Shown piece after piece: positions 1 to 8,100 of a DNA stretch of 10,380 nt (within the stretch, counting starts at the first letter, position 1; each line of letters opens with the position of its first letter). Source of the stretch: Chromera velia (taxonomy: Eukaryota > Sar > Chromeraceae); assembly GCA_018398765.1 (NCBI GenBank), contig JAHBMJ010003508.1, positions 1 to 10,380 on the forward strand. The letters run 5' to 3'. The notes beneath the pieces are model-generated. The model saw only the letters and a list, made by a program, of their open reading frames with translations, did not search any database and was not told the DNA's origin. The position numbers were made by a program, and so were the translations under genes.

Positions 1-21
1 CCCCCCCCCCCCCCCCCCCCC
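1..21. repeat. Poly-C homopolymer of 21 bases at the window edge
   Basis: The window opens with 21 consecutive C residues, inside the intron that follows the exon at 151-336 (G-run in the coding sense). Its true length is unknown because it is cut by the window edge. It may be a real simple repeat or the edge of a poorly assembled stretch. Confidence 0.85.
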
Positions 22-150
22 AACACGCACACAGGTCCTCCCAGAAGGTTATGCAGGCGGAGAGACACACGGATAGAGAGGCACACAGACATACAGGGTG
101 ACAAGGCAAAACACAAACAAACGAACAAACACAGTATCCAGCAGACCCAC

Positions 151-3100
151 CTGGTTGCCCACATACTCTAGGACTGTCACCGTGTGGTCGTGCAGTTTCT
201 GCACTTCCCGAGACAGCTGGAGTTTCCCTCTGGCAGAAAAGTACAGTCCGTAGGTCACAACCGCAAGAACCTCAGAGACCTTCACGGCCTCAGCAAGCCA
301 GAACAGACCCCAGGCCCCAACGAGGGTAATGCACACCTGTGAGGAAGACAATTTATTTGTGTAGGCCTTCTGATTTAAAAAATGCGGCGAACAACAAAAC
401 ATTTTTTGTCAGTCCTAGCTCTCCCATCGCTGACAAAAGAATTTCAACGAAACAACGAAAGACCATGCTGACAAAAGTTTTTCTCCTCCTCTGCCCGAGA
501 TATGAATTTCTCTCCGTGCATGCAGACATCTCTCCATTCAGGGACGGCCGAAAGAAGAACAAAAAGATCCAGCAGAGCCCATCAAAAGCACAAACGGATG
601 CACAGAGTCAGAACCAAAATGCAGCACAACCATCCACAACCAGCCCACCTCCAGAGTAGACCCGGACTTGAACAGAGAGAGCCACACCCCCACAAGCCAC
701 CCGAAGATCAGACCCAACAGAGGGCCTCCAAGAGCGAGCTGGAGCAGAAACAAAGAAGTCTCCCCCACACCCATCTCTACGTAGCATGTTCGTGCAAGAG
801 CTCTGCATCAAACAGAAATGCAAGAAGGACGAGAAAAATAAATCAATGTCAATGCATGACTGTACGAACAAAGGGGGCAGGTGAATGTTTCCTTCCCTTC
901 CGCACTCCAAGCGTCTGGCGGACCTTGCAACGAAGAAGAAGATTGCGGCGCTGCCATCGTTGAGAAGCGACTCCCCCTCGATCAGAGACGCCAACTTGGC
1001 AGGTGCGTGGAGGGTGTGCAGGGCAGCAACCACGGCGACTGGGTCTGCACGCAGAGGGACGCATGCAGAAAAAAAATCGTAGAAATGCAACAAAGAGCAG
1101 GTTTTGTGTGGGTCAACCTGCCGAGATGCGAAGGAAAAAGGTCGAGAAAAGAAGTCTTTTCCTTCGGAGAGAGATTTGCTAGGAGTGGCGCAAGGTCTCC
1201 AGACGATCAAAACTGACGCACGCCTTCGAAGAAAGCAGAGAGGGTACAAGGCAAGAGGCCGACCTGTGGCAGAGAGAATTGACGCAAGCATCACGGCCAC
1301 CCACAGCCTCATGCCTGCCACGTAGTACAAAAACGCCCCCAGCATCCCCATCTGCACCATCACACCCGCAAACGCGAGCAGAAGAGAGCTAGCCAGCACC
1401 TGCAATCCACACACATTCAGAACGACAAACGTCCATCTAAATGCAGAGGGGGAGACGCGGAAGAGAAGCACGCAATACCTTCATGCGAATGAGGTGTCTG
1501 TCTGTGCATCATAGATCACCTTCCAAGATCAAAATTGTAGAGAGAAGAGTGGTGGGTGCAGATCCTGGATTCGACGCGGATGGCTTTCTTCCTTTCATTT
1601 GTTTCCCAAGTCCTTCCCTTTTCTGTCCCTGGTTGTTAGATTCACGTACCTGTTTGAAGACATGAAAGTTCAGGTGGGAGGCGGAGCCGTAGAGGAGGAT
1701 GGGGAGGATCACCATCATGATCACAAACGGGTGCACGTGCTGGGCGTCCTTCATCTCCACTGACAGGGACTGTAGGAAGGAAGGTACAGGCAGACAGGCA
1801 AGCAGACGTTAATTGGGCAGAAGTTCGGTTAGAGAAAAGAAGGCAGGAAGCAAGGGAGAGGGGACATGGGGGGACAAAAAGGGAGGGGGGATTTGGGAGA
1901 GAAGGAGAGAGAGCTCCCCTTGAACTCATTCATTGATCTCCTCCAAGCTCATCACGACTTCTCCGCCTGACCTCGGGGATCATAAACTCCAGGTGCTTTC
2001 TGCTGACAGAGCAGATGAACCCGAAGAAGAAGTTGGCAACGCTCGAAGGAAGCTTGAGGGATTTGGGGAGGTATTCGAGGAGAGTCTCCAGAGCGGCAGC
2101 ACCAAAGAGAATGAAGAAGAGGAACATCACCTGCTTTCTCATGCATCCAGCACGTAGAGGCAGGCACACAGCAGACAAGAGGGCAGGGGAATAAATGAAG
2201 CAACAGAGAAGAGAAGAGAGGCTCTTTCCCTTCTCTGTTAGTTGTGTCCTCCAACGATGAGTCAGTGCATGAAAGTGGGCGAGTCGGTAAGTACAGACAA
2301 ATGGGCATGAGATCTTTTTCGCCCTACCTCGAGGTCCTTAACTTCGACACGCTCCGGGATGGAGGAAGGATGGAGTGAGGCCATGAACAAAGTCTATTGA
2401 AACTCACGACAAATCATGCAGGCAAATTACAAAAAGAAAGACCATATATGGACGGAGCGTACCATGATCAGTCCGTGAGATGTTGCCTGACCTGGTGTGC
2501 GATTGCGTGTCCCTGATATTCGAAGTCTGAGTGTTGAGCTGCTTTCTCGTGTTTTTCTTCCGGGTTCATTCCCTCTTCCCCCTGCAAGCAGCGAGAACCA
2601 AGAGGAAAAGCAGCACTTTAAAGAACGCGCACGGATGGCTGTTTCTCCTTCATTGTTGTGGTAATTTCAAATTGGCCCTTATTCCTCTTCTGGATCACTC
2701 AATCCATCGATAAATCTCTCAATCCACAAAATGAAACAATTTAAGGAAGTGGATGCAGAAATGCCTTGTTCTGCAGGGCAAGCATGGCTTCGTATCACAA
2801 ACGATCGATGCCTGGTAGAATGGAGTAGTGGGACAGATGTTCAAATAAGAAGAAAAGAACTCTCCACCCCCGCACGCACCTTTGCTCCGACTTCGCCTGC
2901 CTCTAGGATCCCGTGGCCTGGTCCGACCTTGACCATGTCCTTCTCGACCAACTGCGCTTCCTCTTCTTTCTGGTGGCCTTCATGGCTGATGTGTTCTGCC
3001 GTCAGGGTGGCTGCTGTGGATGCCTCGGTCTGAGTGGAGACAGGAGAGGGGGCGTTGATCTCAGCGACTGGAGGAAGGGATGAAGCGGTGTCTTCTTCAT

Positions 3101-3906
3101 CTGTAAGTTCCTGTTCTGAGTCTGCTGTCGGTTCTGTTCCTTTTTGGTTTTCATCTTTTGTGGCTGTGTGTCCCTTCTCCTTGTCCTGTCTGGGTGTGTC
3201 GCTCTCCAGGTCTGCCTTTTGAAGGAATGTTGACGACTCGAGGAGATCCTCTGTCGAATGGACCGGACAGGGAGACTGGAGGCAGTCTGGAGACGCTCTG
3301 TGGTGGGAAGTGTGGGCGACCAGCTTCTTTGCTTGGGAGAGAGACTGCAGGAACGGCAAGATAGAGAGTCAAGACATGTCAGAATGCATCGAATGGTAAT
3401 TTACGCAAGTGTTCGTCATACAGAGTCGAAATTAAAAGGTATAGAGGGCTACGCAGCGCCCAGTATGGGGCCAGAACAAAAAAACCGTGCGGGAGAATGA
3501 AAGTGCGTCGTCGAAATGGAAGCTTTGTAGGAAACACAGGGTGAACACATCGGGTCTGGGATGTAGGTCGACTGCACACCCATGCAGGCGGCAAAACAAT
3601 GAACATGCATGTGAAAAAAAATATTTCGGTCCGCATAGGTGGAGATGAGAGCGAAAGGAGACCAGAGCGCCGTGTGGATCGTGAATACGTATGAGACCAG
3701 CATGCAATTTTGGTAGAAAGGAGGGCTTATCGAAGAGCAGTATGCGCAGACCCGGAGCAGAAAAGGGGCCGGATGTCTTCTGGAAAGAAATCGGCGCGTC
3801 TTCTCCGCTGCATGCACACTCCTGCACTTACCTGCTCCAGCTTCAAGCCATTTGCACCGAAAAGAACCAAACCCAGGCACAGGTGTTTTACCCAACCGCG
3901 CCACAT
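151..3906 (-). CDS. Na+/H+ exchanger of the CPA1/SLC9 (NHE/SOS1-like) family, 5' part, 8 exons, 3' end outside the window
   Basis: Predicted membrane antiporter exchanging a cation (probably Na+) for protons. Exons on the minus strand, in coding order: 3832-3906, 2880-3344, 1972-2130, 1650-1769, 1264-1399, 924-1044, 649-802, 151-336. All introns are GT-AG, phases match at each join (0,0,0,0,1,2,0) and the joined frame is open for 472 codons. Residues 1-25 resemble a signal peptide; 26-180 are acidic and Ser/Thr/Glu-rich; the membrane core begins near 181. Family signatures: LPILLYGSA (about residue 252), SATDPVAVVAAL (from 316; exon junction inside the D319 codon) and EGESLLNDG (341-349), whose N347-D348 pair is the ion-binding Asn-Asp of electroneutral CPA1 exchangers. 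The following exons align with the next helices of SOS1-type exchangers. The start is the first ATG after an in-frame TAG at 3916-3918. The donor at 150 shows that the gene continues leftward. Family certain; subfamily, and whether a regulatory tail follows, cannot be seen. Confidence 0.88.
337..648 (-). other. Intron 7 of the exchanger (312 bases)
   Basis: Lies between the donor GAG/GTGGGC at 648 and an acceptor ending CCTCACAG at 337-339. Flanking exons are phase 0. Short open frames on both strands overlap it but show no family character, and I see nothing else in it. Confidence 0.6.
2131..2879 (-). other. Intron 2 of the exchanger (749 bases)
   Basis: This is the longest intron assigned here. 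Both flanking exons are phase 0, so an extra small exon of a length divisible by three could hide inside without breaking the frame. I looked for one and found no open stretch with convincing splice signals or exchanger-like sequence. I see no repeat or RNA gene in it. Confidence 0.6.
2880..3344 (-). other. Exon 2 of the exchanger: acidic low-complexity extension
   Basis: This 465-base exon (155 codons, phase 0 at both ends) encodes a hydrophilic segment rich in Glu, Asp, Ser, Thr and Pro between the signal-like N-terminus and the first core membrane helix. The acceptor is CTGCAG at the right end, after a pyrimidine-rich stretch; the donor is AAG/GTGCGTG. The frame has no start codon of its own, so it must be entered by splicing. 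If exon 1 is a cleaved signal, this segment would face the lumen or the outside. I recognise no domain in it. Confidence 0.7.
3345..3831 (-). other. Intron 1 of the exchanger (487 bases)
   Basis: Bounded by a strong GTAAGTG donor and a CTGCAG acceptor. Open frames in it, on both strands, are short and lack recognisable protein character. It contains scattered copies of CATGCAT-type sequence (for example near 3604-3611) but no other structure that I can support. Confidence 0.6.
3832..3906 (-). other. Exon 1 of the exchanger: signal-peptide-like N-terminus
   Basis: This first coding exon encodes 25 residues beginning MWRGWVKHLCLGLVLFGANG: a basic start, a hydrophobic stretch (LCLGLVLFG) and small residues suited to signal peptidase. 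It ends at a strong donor (CAG/GTAAGTG) in phase 0, matching the phase-0 acceptor at 3344. An overlapping frame that starts with GTG at 3904 was rejected because it does not match that acceptor phase. A cleaved signal or a signal anchor are both possible; many SLC9 proteins carry such an N-terminal hydrophobic segment. Confidence 0.65.
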
Positions 3907-4176
3907 TCTGTGGTTCTAATCAGTGCCTGCCCGCCCGGCAAAATCACAGAGGGATTCAGACGTTCGGCAAGACAAGAGGAGACGCCGGCCTGTGTGTGCC
4001 ACCCTGAATTTGGGGCTTTGGCGATCTGTATACAGAGTGTATCTTTTGATGGAAGGCACCTGAAGCCTTGCTCGGAGTCGCTCGTTCAGGAATAGCGAAT
4101 TATCTCAATTTATGGTAAGAGGATTGAACTTCGGATGTGTGAGCTTTGCCGGGAAGTTCTCCTCGAATATCGAAAA

Positions 4177-4204
4177 CATGCATGAATGCATGCATGCATG
4201 CAGG
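4177..4204. promoter_or_regulatory. Cluster of overlapping TGCATGC motifs upstream of the exchanger gene
   Basis: A GCAT-type run contains three overlapping palindromic TGCATGC heptamers (4187-4193, 4191-4197, 4195-4201), about 280-300 bases upstream of the exchanger start codon at 3906. In apicomplexans this motif is a known target of AP2-family transcription factors. A promoter role here is inferred from position and motif only; it could equally be a simple tetranucleotide repeat. Confidence 0.35.
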
Positions 4205-4333
4205 TCGATAGGTTAATATATATTAGTTAGTACATGCACGCAGCTAGGTTAATTAGACGGGATACACCCAATCAGTTGGGTGAGTGCCTCGGAGGGCGTT
4301 GGTCGATGGTTTGAATTAACGCAACCGCGCGCG

Positions 4334-4594
4334 TCGCCTCGGCCGGGGGACAGCTCAGCTTTGCTGAGATCATGCAACCGAGATCACGCACACTCGCGCA
4401 CAACGCATTTTTTCATTATTGATAATGGCCCGGAAAGCGTAGCTGGAGGGCACTTACAAAACTCTACTGGGAGCCACTTTGCGCGCGCACAGACCAGTCA
4501 TGCTGTATCGCCTCGGGGGGCAGCTCAGCTCTGCTGAGATCAGCCGAGAGGCCCTGAGATCGCACATACTCGCATAACGCATTTTTTTATTTTT
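4334..4594. repeat. Diverged direct repeat, two copies of about 87 bases, each with a conserved 6-bp hairpin
   Basis: Copy 1 is about 4334-4420 and copy 2 about 4508-4594, offset by roughly 170-174 bases. Both open with TCGCCTCGG, carry CAGCTCAGCT followed by TGCTGAGATCA, then an AGATC-CGCACA-ACTCGC segment, and end in AACGCATTTTTT. Within each, CTCAGC and GCTGAG form a 6-bp stem with a 3-base loop (4354-4368, loop TTT; 4524-4538, loop TCT). The stem is unchanged while surrounding bases differ. Probably remnants of a repeated element; no coding potential seen. Confidence 0.7.
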
Positions 4595-4692
4595 GGGGGG
4601 GGGATCGGTTCTGTCTCCGTCACGGTCGGTATCGCCCAAGTTCCAAAATATGCCCCTCAAGCTACTTGCACGGAGCCACGATCGCACATACC

Positions 4693-4738
4693 TTAATTAC
4701 TTTAATTGCGCATGCGTGCCCCTCATGCAAGTAATTAA
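4693..4738. repeat. Perfect 10-base inverted repeat
   Basis: TTAATTACTT at 4693-4702 is matched by its exact reverse complement AAGTAATTAA at 4729-4738, separated by 26 bases containing GCGCATGCGTGC. It sits 33 bases before the double hairpin and may be part of the same repeat-rich element. Function unknown. Confidence 0.6.
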
Positions 4739-4771
4739 CTTGCCCGGAGCATGCTGTCTAAACCTTCAGAA

Positions 4772-4878
4772 TGACTGCCTGCGCTGACCCCAGGCGGCCC
4801 GTCAGGGCCGCCTGGGGTCTTATGTATGACCTTCCGCAGGCGGTCCTTACGGACCGCCTGCGGCACCCCAGGCAGTCA
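4772..4878. repeat. Double GC-rich hairpin enclosed by an outer stem (three-way-junction shape)
   Basis: Hairpin 1 has perfect 15-base arms (4786-4800 and 4805-4819) with loop GTCA. Hairpin 2 has perfect 13-base arms (4834-4846 and 4851-4863) with loop TTAC. Both arms share AGGCGG followed by C or T and then CC, and the opposite arms change to match (G or A), so pairing is kept. An outer 10-base inverted repeat, TGACTGCCTG at 4772-4781 and CAGGCAGTCA at 4869-4878, encloses both. Either strand could fold as a cruciform or branched RNA. It lies about 270 bases downstream of the 3' end of the composite transposase gene. Confidence 0.85.
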
Positions 4879-4904
4879 GGGGGTCTTTCTGCAATGAATC
4901 TGCA

Positions 4905-5140
4905 TTCTCTCTATAGTATGAAAAACGTTGAAAAAAGTTTAAAAATACCTTTATTCTAGGATTTAATATCTGAACACAAGTTTAAAGATTCATTCACAAT
5001 GCTTCAAATTGAATCAATAAATCAAAATTTTTATATAATTCTAGATATTATTTTATAGAAAAGAATTAAATCAAATTTTCTGAATAATTTTCCAGAGTAA
5101 ATTTCCACTCTGCGATAAGTTTATAAACAATGCAAAGTTG
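4905..5140. other. AT-rich tract with no gene
   Basis: Base composition drops abruptly to strongly AT-rich between the double hairpin and the end of the composite gene, unlike the GC-balanced flanks. On the minus strand it would be the 3' untranslated region of that gene, and an AATAAA is present (plus strand TTTATT at 4950-4955), about 195 bases after the stop codon. Whether AATAAA is used for polyadenylation here is unknown. No open frame of note. Confidence 0.55.
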
Positions 5141-5146
5141 CCTGTG

Positions 5147-8100
5147 TCACTTTTTGTTTACTTGGATTGGCACCTCCCAGACAAGCTCGAAATCTTCTGC
5201 CTCATCATGGTGGTGAGGGACACAGGCATCGATTGCCTGTCTGAATGTTCTGCGGCGGTTCTCTTCAGCTACGGCCTGTTCTTCTGTTATGTCCTCCATG
5301 TGAAACACCTCTCTCCGTTCCTCTACCTCTTCCCTCTCAGATTCTTCTTCTGCCGCATTTGCTGAAAAGGACATGCCATCAGGCAGACGCCCCACCTCCT
5401 TCTCCTTTCTGAATTGCTCTGCTTGATTCATATTTTCAGGGGGCGCAAAACGTGCCACTTCCCACTGAGAGAGGCGTGGCGCAGGCACTGACCACATGGT
5501 TCGCTCGCCCGCCGTCATTAAATCGATAGAGGAGGGATTCCACACGTGTGCAAATCGCTGCACATGTTGTGCTGTGAGCACGGTGGTTGGGAAGTACCGG
5601 AGCCAGTCCGTCAGCCCCCCTTTTCTGGATATCTCTGCAAAAAAAGCCCTCTCTGCATCGTGATCGGCCTTCACCACTCTTTCTAGGCGATCATAGTGGG
5701 GGGCATTGCGGACGGGGGGATTGGGGGGATTGAAAAGAAGGTGGGTGATGGAGGCTCCCTCTCCTGCTCAATGTAACAGCTCAACAGAGTTGTCAAGAAG
5801 GGGCGTGTGCATCACCACAGTCTCCCCCATCAGCAACCCCCGCATGGCTACTTCAAATGGGGTCGCGTAATGGTCTCTTACTGCCATGACTGCCAGTGCA
5901 ACGGATCGGAGAGAGGGGTTGGAGAGCAAAAGAGACGAATACTTGCTTTCATGAGGGGGGGTGTTCTGTGTGAACAAGGCTCTTGCCTGCCCTGCCCGCA
6001 ACAAGTCTCTCTCCTCTGTGTTTTTCGCCCATGCAGCAAAAAGCTGTCCCCTGCACTCACTTTCCGTTACCACTTCCTTTTGGATTGCTAGCTTGGCCAC
6101 CTTTGAAAAATTCTTCCGCTCCCCCCATTCTCCCAACTTCCTTTCCTCTTCCTCCGTCAAAGATAGAGTCTTTGCATCTGTACGCGCCTTGAAACGCGCA
6201 AGAAGAGTGGGAAGATCAACACCTCCCTGCGGGGTGGATGCATCGGAGACAAGGGTTGCAACAAACACACGGAAAGCGGCAGTGAGTTCTGTTCTGCCGG
6301 GCTGTCCGGACTTAGGTGGCACTCCAGGGGGGAGCAAGCTCTCTCCTCGGACCGTGGTTTCAACAGTAGCCATGAATGCCGCCCTCACTGCCCGCACATC
6401 CACTTCAAGGGGAGTCCCGCCTCTCTCTTCATCAAATATTTCTGCTGTGACAACCCAGAGGGACGAATCAATGCGATGAGAACACAAGGCGTGATCTGCA
6501 CACGCGCCATCGCCGACGGCCTCCTGCGTCATGAAATGGGACGAATGGAAAAGGCCCCCCTCTTGTCTACCCATTTCTGACATCTTCTCTGTCTGCGCTT
6601 CCCAAACAGTCTGCACATCCACAGCCCCCCATGACAGGGGAAGGCCTGTTTTGGGAAAATAAAAGAGAAAATTGGAGACGACATGGGGTCTGCATGTCAG
6701 TTCTGCCGTTAAGGGCAGCTGGGTAGAGAGACCAACATTTCTCTCTTTTCTCCGTCTGACCGCACCAGGGCGGGAAAGCGCTCTGCCATCCTTCTCGAGG
6801 TTTTGACATCTCTGTTTGATGGAGGTCCTGCAAAGAAAGCAGTAGAGTTTCAGCTTTTAAAAAAGAAGAGCAAAAAGAACGGAAACGCTTGAAGAGAAAA
6901 ATAAAAGCGCAGACAAATGAAAACGTGAAAGGGGCCGAAAGAAGAAAAAGGAAGCAATTCAAAAAAACGATCGCGGAAGACGTGCGTACCAAAAAACATG
7001 GGCGCGCTCGAGAATGTCGCTGCGAAACTTATTGGCCGCTGCCATTCTGAGACTGTGCTCTGCTGTTGCCTCTGCTTGCTGCTCTGGCAACATCCTCTTG
7101 AATTCCAATGCCCTTTGTATCTCGTCTCTGTGAGGATTGAGAAGACACGCGGGAAAAGACTTGAGGAGACGGATAGTAGCGTCTGCCTTCATTCTCTGCA
7201 TCTGCGCTTTCTGGACCGTTTTCACGGTCGTGCGGTCTCTGAAAAACCATTCAGCATCAGCATTCTGAGGAAACGAAATACACACGCAATCGATGAGGAG
7301 AATGAAGCCCTTAACGTCCCCCATCTTGTCACGCTCATCCAACTCTTCGAGGACCCTCTGCCAGTAGTCGGCAAGCGACGTCTCATCTGCAAAGAACCAT
7401 AAATCGATAAAAAGTCAACAGAGAGAGGGAAAAACAAACAAAAAGAAAGATCAGAAAGACGAAGAAAGAAACAGTTGATAAAGAAGAGAAAAAAACAATT
7501 AATGAGAAAAATTTAAAGCAGGGAAGCGAAAAAAAAACCTTTGTGCCTTGCCCCTGGGCCCACTTTTGCTGGCAAGAAGGCTAAAGTCTTGCAGGTGCTT
7601 TTTGAGGACCTTCCAGTCTCTCAGAAGGCTCGGTGCGGTCGTTCCCTCAGGGAAGTCGGGAAGTTTTGCCCAACCCGTTTCTTCCCACAGAACCACAATA
7701 TCCTCTCTTCTACTCTCCATCCATTGTCTCTGTCCCATCCTTTCCACCTGCCTTTCCTGAAGTGACCGAGGATGGAAAATCGCAGCAGCGTTGCAGACAG
7801 AGTCGGGAGGGAAACGATCTCGCAAACACTCTTGGGTCCACGTCACAAATCTGTCTGCTCCATCAAGGACTTGCTGCTTTTCGCTCTCTGTGATTGAGAG
7901 CCGAACGTCTGTGTAGGGGATAGTGAAAATGATCACTCCTTTTTGTCCCTCCCTCCGTTGAGCCTCGGACTGCTCTTCTCTCTGCTCTTCTCTCCGTTCT
8001 CTCCTCCGCCCCTCCCCGGGCTCCCCCCAGTCCGAATCATTGGGGTCATCTCCCTCTTCCGATGAAACATCGGGTTCGGAATCCCCCCCAGCCGGCCCTT

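Noticed and set aside
502-1325. Several overlapping plus-strand open frames opposite the exchanger exons
   Set aside because: They are antisense to exons with clear exchanger motifs and have low-complexity, basic sequence without domain character.
3158-3500. Plus-strand open frames across the acidic exon of the exchanger
   Set aside because: They have no domain character, while the minus-strand frame joins its neighbours in phase with good splice signals.
4786-4863. Rho-independent type terminators
   Set aside because: The hairpins are GC-rich but lack a T-run directly after them, and the surrounding genes are intron-bearing and eukaryotic.
4141-4880. tRNA or other classical RNA gene in the palindrome-rich region
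   Set aside because: I could not fit a cloverleaf with a proper anticodon arm and T-arm sequence; the stems are longer and more perfect than in a tRNA.
5961-6479. 172-residue plus-strand open frame opposite the OTU exon
   Set aside because: It is a Ser/Pro-rich shadow of the minus-strand exon with no recognisable domain, while the minus frame carries OTU motifs.
6567-6657. Possible acceptor (AAAACAG at 6646-6652) and a start at the GTG of 6620-6622 for a separate OTU gene
   Set aside because: The frame is open without break from the acceptor at 6828 through this point, and the phase agrees with the upstream transposase exon, so neither an extra intron nor a new start is needed.
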